Below are positions 54,511-64,000 of a stretch of 64,000 nt of DNA, one piece after another. The stretch lies in contig NC_134031.1 in assembly GCF_964204645.1 (NCBI RefSeq), forward strand, positions 558,001 through 622,000. Direction: 5' to 3'. The notes under the pieces are model-generated. The model did not search any database. It had not been told where the DNA came from and saw only the letters and a program-made list of their open reading frames with translations. Both the position numbers and the translations under genes were made by a program. The stretch's first letter is position 1; each line of letters starts with the position of its first letter. Origin of the DNA: Tubulanus polymorphus. Taxonomy: Eukaryota; Nemertea; Palaeonemertea; Tubulaniformes; Tubulanidae.

Positions 54511-57500
54511 TGTTTAACGTATGCCCCTTATCAAACCTAGTCAATAATGAGCGTAAAATTAATGGTTTATAGTTAAAATCAATACAATTTGTAAGTTTGT
54601 TTGGAACTAATAACTTTTGTTGAGTAATGGGTCCACAATAACTGTCGTCATTCCTTTTTTGAAGTTTCATACGGTGCGAACTTTTTCCATTCAACAGTTT
54701 TCATCCGCAGAGTTTTAGTGGTTTTTATTGTGTCAAAATGTACATTTTACTCCGCACAGATAAAGCGTCTCGAAGAATTGTAACTTCAGTGTCTGGACAT
54801 GGTGACTATAGGGACACGTGGTCCGTTTCTTTTCTCATTTATTTTTACATATATTCATTTTTAGGATCGGATTTCCGATAAACAACTCAATAAAACCAGG
54901 AAACAAATCTCTGTTTATTTGTGTATGTTGATAATATCGTCTGCGCTGTCAGCTGATTTAATCCGTTCCGTTAATGAAACTCTCTACATTACATAGAAAT
55001 GTTTGCCGATTCCGCTCATGTTTCTTAATCTGTTGCTCTCATTACCGAACTGTATTCACTGCTTAATTGTTTTTGGACGGTTCGGCGGACGAATTAATGT
55101 TTTATCGTGAGCCCGAGGAAGCTCTCGTTTAATCCTCTATACCGGTTTTAATAACACGGTCGATATGGCACCGATGAATTTAAAACGGCTGAACTCATTT
55201 TTAATTTACATAAAACCCACGGCATCGTTAGAATATTCCAAAGCGAAATCGATTTCAGATTTAAATCAAAGAACGTTCAAAAAGTTTCGGTTTCTTTTAT
55301 CGTGTGTTTCAAATTTTTGCAATTTTAATCTTTTAAAATAAATTTCGCTTTCCGATTTTTCTGAAAACGACAGGATTAGAATATGGTCTTTTCGGCGCGT
55401 TTCAAATAGTGAATATTGATTCCGCTGAAATTCGTTGCCGCATCAAGAAACATTGACTGCCGCATTCTGTCACGTGTGAAGTCTGTTTGTTATTAGTGTA
55501 CTAGGTATATGTAACATCATGGACTCTCGAATCCGTTGTAACATTCAGAGACTGTTGCTCAAAATTTGCATAGGGTTAACAAGTGAATAAATGACATAGT
55601 GACAATTAATAGTTCACCATCACTATGTGGTATTTATCCGCTGGTTATCTGGTTAACCGACTTTTGAGTAACTGGCTCCTGGCGAATAGTTTCTCTTGTT
55701 AAGGCTCTTGGAGAGTCTGTGATAAAATTCAAATGCAGAATAAAATCATCTTTAAGTGTAAATCCACCGATTCCATCTCGAGTAGTTCCGGGAACAGCGT
55801 ATCAATCTGTGCACGACGAAATTAGCCGGTGTTGTAAGCGCGGTGGTCAGCAGTCTTAGATGAACTTCTGTTGTTGTTAGTTCGTCTTGACTAGTGGTTG
55901 GAGCTGCACTATATTTCGGCCGTAACGCATTTCACACAGTCAGCCATCTTGGAACTAGGTTGGAACTGCTCAATCCCGTGGTCGACTATTTCCGGACTAT
56001 AGGTCCGACTGTGACTGACATTCGGTTTCACTTAGTTCGCAAATAGCAGTTCGCCCTAGTTACAGGCTTCAATAAGCCTCCATTGTATTGCAAAAACGAT
56101 TCGTAGATTTTCTTCGATTTTTCGGAAGCTGTTGAATTTTTTATTTCGTTGTTCAGCTGACAGTAGAGTAATCAATACGCGAACTAAAAAGCGACGACGC
56201 CAACACGCGACAAAGACAACTAAAAGCCTCGCTGCGCCTTGGGTCGGTTAGCGAGCTGCACGGTTTTATGCTGTAATTGGTCGAAGACAAAAGCTCGTTC
56301 CTCATAATCAAATATGATCACAGCTGTCTAGAGAGTAATCACACAAGCCGCAGATCTTATTAATTAGTAAGAAAAAGCGAGAGTTTACCGGGATAATTAT
56401 CTTAAAAACTACCTCTAGACGACGACGACGACGACGAGTTTATTTTACCCGGCACACACAGCGCGTGTTTACCCGTTAAAACTCGGATGAAATTTCTGAA
56501 TTATTCATCGAAACCGAGGCGCGGCAGGAATGTTTTGCTTTTGAGTATCTTTTTAAAATACACAACGTTCTGATTGGTATAATCTTATTTCTGAAGTTGT
56601 TTTGTAATCTAAAAGTAGTATTGATCTTTCAGGGGAAAACTGTCAGTCGTCGTTTCAGCGATTGATTCTTTTTACGGCCAGTCAACCCGCTAGGTGGTGG
56701 TGTTGGTCAAGACGCAGGAGTTTTTACCATCACGTTCAGTTATGTGCTATCTAATTCCGTGGTCAAACCGCCGCCAGACTCCTAAACAGCGGTCACTTCA
56801 CTTCGAATTCCATTTATAGAATTTCCCATTTTTTATATTCGACTGGTTATATTTTTGTATTTTAAGCTAGCATACAGTTTATCATCTTGCTAATACGTCG
56901 TTAGGATCTTGTTTTCCCAAAGATTAAACCCTATTGTATTGTTGGGTTGTTTGGAACCACGGCCTGTAACGGGTTGTCCGCACACTCTTTGACACTTCAT
57001 CTATTAAACATCTCCTATTTTTCTACTGCGGTTAAAATATAACGTAAGAATTGTGTATAATGGAGGTTAATGAAAGAGAAATTGTTTACCGGTCCTGACG
57101 ACTGACGCTGTCGATTCACGTTAATTTAGCCAATAGACAAAACTCGTCTCGTGGATTTCGTGGCGTAATTGAAAGGTCTGCCGCCTGAGGGCGCGCAATC
57201 TCGGTTAACCAGCAGCCTGCGGTGGAGGGGTAACGACTTTCTCAGCTGGATTGAAAGTGAATTTTTAACGGCATTCATTGTTGCGATGGTATTTCTATCC
57301 CGGGGCGCCACCTGGTTGCTATTTGTTACCGTCCATTCGAACCCTAATGCGACCCTTTGGCACTAGAGGTCGCCGCGATGTGTCCATTAAGGAGTTGTTG
57401 CCGTCAGGGGTTCACGGTTAACTCAACTCATCTCTCAGTTCCCCCTGACCTTCCGTCAAACGTGATTCGCAGTAAATTGTATTTCCAAAATGGCCGCAGG

Positions 57501-57728
57501 CGCGCTCGCTCTCTCCAATCTCTCTCACTCTCGATTAGATGGAAAATATTCCGATGTTACTGCATAATCAACTTACTAAAAACTACTCATTTTCATGAAC
57601 GAACAAAACCCCCTCTCCTCCCCAACCCCTCTCCTCCCCAACCCTCTCTTTCCAACCCTCATCCCCAAGCAACTCCATCGTCCTTGCACTCGCTGTTCTC
57701 GTCATATCTCACCCCATTACAAGCTCTC

Positions 57729-58205
57729 TCCATCCCCACCAGCTCCCCCATCCCCACCAGCTCCTCCATCCCCACCAGCTCCCCATCCCCATCAGCTCCC
57801 CATCCCCCACCAGCTCCCCATCCCTATCAGCTCCTCCATCCCCACCAGCTCCCCATCCCCATCAGCTCCCCATCCCCACCAGCTCCTCCATCCCCATCAG
57901 CTCCCCATCCCCCACCAGCTCCCCATCCCTATCAGCTCCCCATCCCCCACCAGCTCCCCGTCCCCACCAGCTCCTCCATCCCCACCAGCTCCCCCATCCC
58001 CACCAGCTCCCCATCCCCACCAGCTCCCCTATCCCCACCAGCTCCTCCATCCCCACCAGCTCCCCATCCCCACCAGCTCTCCATCCCCACCAGCTCCTCC
58101 ATCCCCACCAGCTCCCCATCCCCACCAGCTCCCCCATCCCCACCAGCTCCCCATCCCCACCAGCTCCCCCATCCCCACCAGCTCCCCATCCCCATCAGCC
58201 CCCTC
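57729..58205. repeat. CCATCCCCACCAGCTCC minisatellite
   Basis: About 27 units of 15-20 bases, one strand C-rich. Several long Pro/Ser- or Gly/Trp-rich ORFs arise from it on both strands and are rejected as genes. Confidence 0.95.
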
Positions 58206-58271
58206 CCCTTTCTTCCTATGTTTGCATATTCGATTCGGGAAGATGCTCGAGAAAAAGTTATGAAGCAAGCA

Positions 58272-58290
58272 GGTCGGTGGCGGTGGCGGC

Positions 58291-58327
<37 letters not shown>

Positions 58328-58390
58328 TCCAGTGGTGGTGTCTGCGGCGGTGGCGGCGGCGGCGGCGGCGGCGGCGTCCAGTGGTGGTGG
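58272..58390. repeat. (GGC)n trinucleotide repeat with GTCCAGTGGTGG insertions
   Basis: Two GGC blocks separated by a repeated GTCCAGTGGTGGTG segment, just after the minisatellite at 57729. Confidence 0.93.
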
Positions 58391-59947
58391 TGCTGTGATT
58401 AGGAATCTAATGAATATTTTGCTGTCCTGTTTCCTGTTCATTTCTGTGTTACACGAGCCCTTTATTATTATTGCATCAGCTACCGATAGAATCCGCACAT
58501 TAGAACTCATGGTTTATTTAAACAGTAAGCTTGTCTTACTCGGAGAGACTGGCCCGGTCTGAGGTGAGCGCCGTTCCGAGTTTAAGATCGGAAATTTGAG
58601 GATTAGAAATTCTTTTTTTTTTGTTTTGTGTCCGCGTTAGTTAAAGTCCGAATTGAGGAATGTTCGCGTATGAGGCTAGGTTAACTGTATTGTAGAGTAT
58701 GTACTCCGCACGCAGTGTCGAATCATCGAATATTCTATGAGATCTCTGCGTAACTTGTATTCAAGATGTTTGTCATTAACACCCACTGGGACGGAGATGA
58801 CTCTTACCCCGACTGAGATAAATAACTCTATATACATCTAACACTGGACTCTCGCTAAAAACCGATGATAGATCCTATTTCAGAAACTGGAGCTCAATAG
58901 GCATATTCCCGGGATGTGTCCAGACTTATCGGTGGCGCTCAACGGTTAGACTCTCCAAGGACGCGTTCAGGCTTATCCGTGGCGCTCATTGGGTACATTC
59001 CCCCCAGGACGCTTTCTCGCTAATATGTGCTATTTCTGCTTATCTTTTACTGAAAGAAATACATTTTTCTACAAGATGAATGGTCTGACAGCTGAAATCA
59101 GTGGAGTCGATCCGAATCAATTTCAGGAATGAAACACATGGAAAAAACGACGACACAAAATCATCAATTTTAAACAACGTGGATTTATTTTTCGAACCGA
59201 CTATAGTTACATAGAAACGTCACAAGTGAAACGTCACAGGAGATCGGAATTAAGATATCACGATATATCAATATCATTTCATTTGAAATATGAGTTCATT
59301 ATATCGTTTCATTGCTCATCATTTATCAATCACATTCGTATTTAACAAATCATTATAAATAGATATTTTTTGTAATTGTATATTTTACGCACAGAACTTT
59401 GAGTGAAATAATATGAACAAAAGAAAAGATTACCGAAGGTCATTTCAAGGAGATTTTTTTTTGGAAAATAGGTCTTAAACCACCCTTCCTGTGGGCAGGC
59501 TCTTCTGTAGCTTTCGAACTTGTATGAGACCTGTGATTTGCGTGGTGACCACTCGAGTGTGTTAACAAGGGCTCGTATCATTCTGGTAATATTACCAGGA
59601 CATTCCATGGCAATTGCTTCTTAATTCCAAGTATAGGGGCAACTTTTGTACCAAATGAAAAATCTTCCAGACGAAATGCAATCTCACGGTTTGTGAGACG
59701 AAGTAAATCGCCTCGGATAGCGCTGTCGTTGAAATAATAACGCATTCAATTTTGTAACTACTTCATACAATCGAATTTCTTAATTCATTTCTATCAGTTG
59801 ATTACGTCGACATTTTACTCTCAGTGTTTTATACCGATCACTGATTTCTAAAACTAGACACAATTTTCACAAAATATCGAAAACATTGATATATTATCAT
59901 CAGACGCGTTCACTTTAAACATGAATATACAAACAAATAAGATACTG

Positions 59948-59988
59948 ATACTCATAGACTTATAGACTTATAGACTTATAGACTTATA
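59948..59988. repeat. AGACTTAT octanucleotide repeat
   Basis: About five head-to-tail copies of an 8-base word. Confidence 0.8.
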
Positions 59989-60065
59989 GACGTGTTTCTG
60001 CGTTACTACATAAACTTTAATTCTTATTATTGCTGGTCTGGAAATATACAAATTAAAAAGAAGAT

Positions 60066-60211
60066 CTGATTCCACAGTTAGAGTTAATACTGAGTTAGAA
60101 ATTAGTTAATTTTCAATGACTCTAAAACTAAGAGTCCATGGTTAAAATTTGTCAATTTTCAATGTGTTAACTCGGAATCAAACGTTAACTCAAAACTGTG
60201 GACTCGGGTCC
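60066..60211. repeat. Palindromic MITE copy
   Basis: Starts TCCACAGTTAGAGTTAA and ends CTGTGGACTCGGGTCC. It is slightly longer than other copies because of an internal partial repeat. Confidence 0.6.
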
Positions 60212-60282
60212 AGTATTCTTTTGTATTTACTCAATGGTAACCATGATTGTCTGATAGTGACTACGTAATACCTACCGCACAG

Positions 60283-60412
60283 ACCTGCTTCCCCTCCCTT
60301 CCCTACTCACCTCAACCCCTCCCCTCCCTACTCACCTCACCCCGCTCCCTTCCCTTCTCGCCTCACCGAGCTCCCTACTCACCTCAACCCTTCCCCTCCC
60401 TACTCGCCTACA
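60283..60412. repeat. C-rich CCCTACTCACCTCA repeat
   Basis: Irregular tandem copies of CTCCCTACTCACCTCACC words, pyrimidine-rich. Confidence 0.75.
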
Positions 60413-61157
60413 ACCTTTCAGCTCATCGAAATATCAAATACTTATTCAATGATTCGATAATCGTTTTGTTTCCAGATGTATTCAATAAATGAGAAGAATT
60501 GTGTAATTCCGATCAACAGGAGCCGGTTATATAGTTTATCTCAAACCACACCACGCTGTAGTTGATATTTTCTCGTCGTACAAACAACTAGTTTTTAACA
60601 GAATCCTGATATAATTATTGAGAATGAAGTGAAGTAGAATTATTGATAGTTTTCTTTTTACAGCTCATTTACAGCGCGGTTCATCGTTATTAGTTTCGCT
60701 GCACTTAAAGGGCATGAAACCATGGTTTTTAGAAACTACCTATTTTGAGCATATTGAATTCACGATTAATTAAACCAGTTTATTACACGTTACGTCGTTA
60801 GCGTTGAATGTATTTACACATTATCACCACTGAGATGAGAGATACAACATACGATTCGAGACATACGCCATGCGATATTAGTCTGATTTATTTCCTCGCT
60901 GTAATTACTAGCTACGTCAATTGTTTTTTTCTCGAGAAGAGTTCGAGTCGCAACTAAAAAGAGATTCCGTGTCCTTTTTATAACCGAAAGTCTTAAGACT
61001 GAGCTCTGAGTTGTTGCCTCTCTTGTGATCACGTGGTTCATAGTCTCAATCCCTGTTTCGATATCTAACACACGGCGTCTGCAAGAATTCAATCGATAAA
61101 ACTGTTTGTTTACATTACGTGAACATGAATTTTGAAAAAAACGGTCGTTTTCGTCCA

Positions 61158-62838
61158 TCATCGCTGATTGGCCGAACTTTCAGTTTCCGATTCGATGACG
61201 TCATGTCTACGCAATAAACTGGATTTGACGACGCCTCTGGCAGGCGAATACTGTGTCGTCATCATTGTATGCGTTGTACTGCCGTTTGTTTTCGTGTCCA
61301 TTTCATACTCGGACATCCGGGTACCTCTGTGAAAAAAACACTCGTACGCGCGTCGGTTGTGGCAAATATACGACCGGCATGCATTGCGTAATCCACGCCG
61401 GAAGTTGCTCGACATAAAACCGTAAACAATAGGATTGACACAGCTCTGTATATACGGTAACAGATATAAGAACGCCTAGAAATATATAGAAAAAAAAACC
61501 AACAGTAGTATCAGTAGTTATACAGAAAAATCCCTCGCAAAGATAGACAAATTCCGAAATGTTTCCGTGAACTCCTCCAATAGTTTATTCAACTAAATCC
61601 TTGAAATAATTTTCATGAATACTGTATTCCTGACGATTAGGATATAGTCAAAACGTTGAATAACCTACTAGCTCAAGGAATACAGTATTCCTGTATATGA
61701 CTATTAGGATATAGTCGAAACATTGAATAAACTACACTAGCTCAAGGAATACAGTATTCCTGAAGATGACTATTAGGATATAGTCGAAACGTTGAATAAC
61801 TACACTAGCTCAAGGAATACAGTATTCCTGAAGATGACTATTAGGATATAATCGAAACATTGAATAAACTACACTAGCTCAAGGAATACAGTATTCCTGA
61901 AGATGACTATTAGGATATAGTCGAAACGTTGAATAACTACACTAGCTCAAGGAATACAGTATTCCTGAAGATGACTATTAGGATATAGTCGAAACGTTGA
62001 ATAACTACACTAGCTCAAGGAATACAGTATTCCTGAAGATGACTATTAGGATAAAGTCGAAACATTGAATAAACTACACTAGCTCAAGGAATACAGTATT
62101 CCTGAAGATGACTATTAGGATAAAGTCGAAACATTGAATAAACTACACTAGCTCAAGGAATACAGTATTCCTGAAGATGACTATTAGGATATAGTCGAAA
62201 CGTTGAATAAACTTCGGAAAATTTTTAAACTCTTTTTTCATTCTATTAGGCCGTGGTTAAAACACGGATTCATGGAATTTCTTATGAATCGTTTGTTGTT
62301 TACCCCTAGAACCAACAAATTACTTTTCAAAAAGTCATCTACGTACGTTTTTAAGTACAGTAGACGCTTTGAATTATGATACCGGCGTAGGATACGACCC
62401 GGAACGTCATAACGATATCTAACATTAAATCTCCAGATGTTTCCCGACAACATCGGCTGATTTTGTCGTAACTCATCAAAAAAAAAGAACTCGTCAACAC
62501 GAGCCGCCGACAACGAATTGACCCGACGACTAATTTATGTCGTTCGCAGTCATGTTTTGATTCCCCGCTAAACAGTCCATATAGTTAAAGCCTTGATTAT
62601 GAAACCTGTAAGTTGGGTTTGAGATGGTTGATGTGGTCTGAGAGACTCCTCTCAGCTGCTTTTCAAATTCTCAAACCCTAGAGGTGTGATATTTGTGTAA
62701 CGCTACGCTTACCTTGCCGTATTGAGCTCCTTTCGCGTACAGATAACCAGCTTTATATTTTATGAGAACTTGTAGGATTAATTTCGGTCCCCAACAGAGC
62801 AGAAATATGACGACCAAAGTAATTAGCATTCTGATCAC
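61158..62838 (-). CDS. Class A neuropeptide-type GPCR, last two exons (paralogue B, partial)
   Basis: Exons 62713-62838 and 61158-61475 are homologous to the last two exons of the receptor at 28794-41408 and share their splice phases. The first encodes helix 6 (VIRMLITLVVIFLLCWGPKL). The second encodes helix 7 (SCVNPIVYGFMSSNFRRG) and a tail with the shared KTNGSTTHTMM motif. The next upstream exon would have to join in phase 0 at 62838. I found no such exon before 64000, so the first four exons are presumably beyond the window. In paralogue A intron 1 alone is 8 kb. The 3' half of the tail has diverged, ending SSANQR rather than SIKLGK. The intron between the two exons contains a 70-base satellite. 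Confidence 0.85.
61612..62210. repeat. 70-base satellite, about 8.5 copies
   Basis: Units contain the perfect palindrome GGAATACAGTATTCC and the word GTCGAAACGTTGAATAA. Single diverged copies of the second word occur near 15070, 32190 and 39125. Confidence 0.95.
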
Positions 62839-62852
62839 CTGAAAAAATAGAA

Positions 62853-63095
62853 AATATCAACATGAAACACGACCAGAGATTCTTAACATGAAACACGGCC
62901 AGAGATTCTAAACATGAAATACGGCCAGAGATTCTTAACATGAAACACGACCAGAGATTCTAAACATGAAACACGACCAGAGATTCTTAACATGAAACAC
63001 GGCCAGAGATTCTAAACACGAAACACGACCAGAGATTCTAAACATGAAACACGACCAGAGATTCTAAACATGAAACACGACCAGAGATTCTAAAC
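62853..63095. repeat. 26-base tandem repeat CATGAAACACGACCAGAGATTCTAAA
   Basis: About nine copies, alternating GACC/GGCC variants and TTCTAAA/TTCTTAA ends, just upstream of the helix 6 exon of paralogue B. Confidence 0.93.
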
Positions 63096-64000
63096 GATCA
63101 TTATGGGAGGGGTACAAACAGTACCCTTATATGAATTTGAGATTTTGTTTTTACCGGTTTTAGATTTTCTGGCAATGAAATAACTTGTATACATTTCAAG
63201 TCTTTCACCAAAGAATTTCTACACCGAGAACCAGGAAATATTAGAAGAGGTTTTTATTGTGTTTATTCTTTTGTGAAAAGGCTTCAGTCGATTCGTTCAA
63301 CGAAGTATCAATTGAATTGGATTGATATGTCGATCAGGTGGCGGTAATGTCGAATCGGTGAACTGGTTAATAATTATTCAAAGACCTGCATGAGACCCCT
63401 TTGTTTACATATAAAACGTGTTGTAATAGTTTCTCTGCGTGTTGACGGAAACAGAAAGCTGTTTTATCGCTCAAGAATAAAACGATAATTAAACGCTCAT
63501 TTTAAAGTTGATCGATCGAGGAGGAGCGCTTCACTGGCACGCGAGTAGCGGCGCGCGTCGTTTAACTGTGAATGAAACACGAATCACAGTCGTGATTACT
63601 GTCGACCGATTTGTAACGATTACAGATCGAGATAGAGAATTAATTGCAATCCATTCGTTTGGTAACCGTCAGTGGAATATCTGCGAGGTATAACACGCGA
63701 ATGGTATAGCAGAGCAGCGTTTACGTACACACGAGATGTGTCACTCACTACCTCTCATACCCCGGGTACATTCAACACCTTTTGATTAGCTATTTTTTAT
63801 TTGCCAGCTTCATAATTATGCTGAGATAAATTGTCACCAGAAGATAAATTGATAGGTGAGGGCAGTGCTGAATACTCACTTCTCGCGTATGCGGTGATAT
63901 TGCGTGCATTCTGTATGAATGATAACAAACTCTTACCACAACTCGAACTATTACATTAATATGTTATTTATTAGTAATAATATGTTCACAACCAGAGTTG
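63096..64000. other. Right edge, non-coding as far as visible
   Basis: Probably intron of paralogue B. The short ORF at 63508-63693 has no recognisable domain or splice context. Confidence 0.4.

Larger units (their letters stand above)
46751..61157. other. Long intergenic region without supported genes
   Basis: About 14 kb with only short or repeat-driven ORFs. It holds the tandem repeats, MITEs and trinucleotide tracts listed separately. The ORF at 50243-50467 overlaps the start of a hAT-like element, and the ORFs at 57357-58562 are read through minisatellites. I see no splice-linked domain on either strand. Confidence 0.45.

Noticed and set aside
57357-58562. 401-residue Pro/Ser-rich ORF and overlapping Gly/Trp ORFs on the other strand
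   Set aside because: Driven by the CCACCAGCTCC minisatellite and GGC tract; open in several frames on both strands, with no domain.

Overview
The window is animal nuclear DNA. Genes are split by GT-AG introns, intergenic spaces are long and AT-rich, and micro-, mini- and MITE-like repeats are abundant. The gene set points to a bilaterian, and the style fits a marine lophotrochozoan such as a mollusc or annelid, but the sequence alone does not fix the species. It includes a Pax3/7 gene, an ionotropic glutamate receptor, class A peptide receptors and a VWD/EGF extracellular protein.

Layout. 1-3440 (+): 3' part of a secreted EGF-VWD-C8-TIL-EGF protein. 4140-7377 (-): a tandem duplication of a [rhodopsin-like GPCR + SAM methyltransferase] unit. 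The left unit has an intact methyltransferase and a GPCR interrupted by one in-frame TGA. The right unit has a frameshifted methyltransferase joined to a fossil of the GPCR's first membrane helix, cut off by a (TA)n array. 8820-10160 and 25573-27130: two inverted arms, each with a gene for a 62-residue secreted six-cysteine defensin-like peptide and, on its inner side, a CTCGAG minisatellite. Between the arms lie a divergent ionotropic glutamate receptor (10534-14611, -) and a six-exon Pax3/7-type gene (19233-24996, +). 28794-41408 (-): a six-exon class A peptide GPCR. 45782-46750 (+): an intronless GPCR distantly like the TGA-interrupted one. 61158-62838 (-): the last two exons of a paralogue of the six-exon GPCR, with its 5' part beyond the right edge. 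The stretch 46.8-61.1 kb shows no convincing gene, only repeats and small transposon-like elements.

The genes are not an operon-like system. The themes are local duplication (methyltransferase/GPCR, peptide gene, peptide receptor) and repeat-driven remodelling. The observations I rate highest are: the glutamate receptor, which lacks the near-universal SYTANLAAF gate motif and has altered ligand-site residues; the inverted pair of peptide genes with identical products; a possible paired-domain-only Pax isoform with its own terminal exon and poly(A) signal; and the GPCR/methyltransferase duplication with its TGA codon and helix fossil. All exon models come from reading frames, splice consensus and phase agreement by eye; no transcript data or database searches were used.
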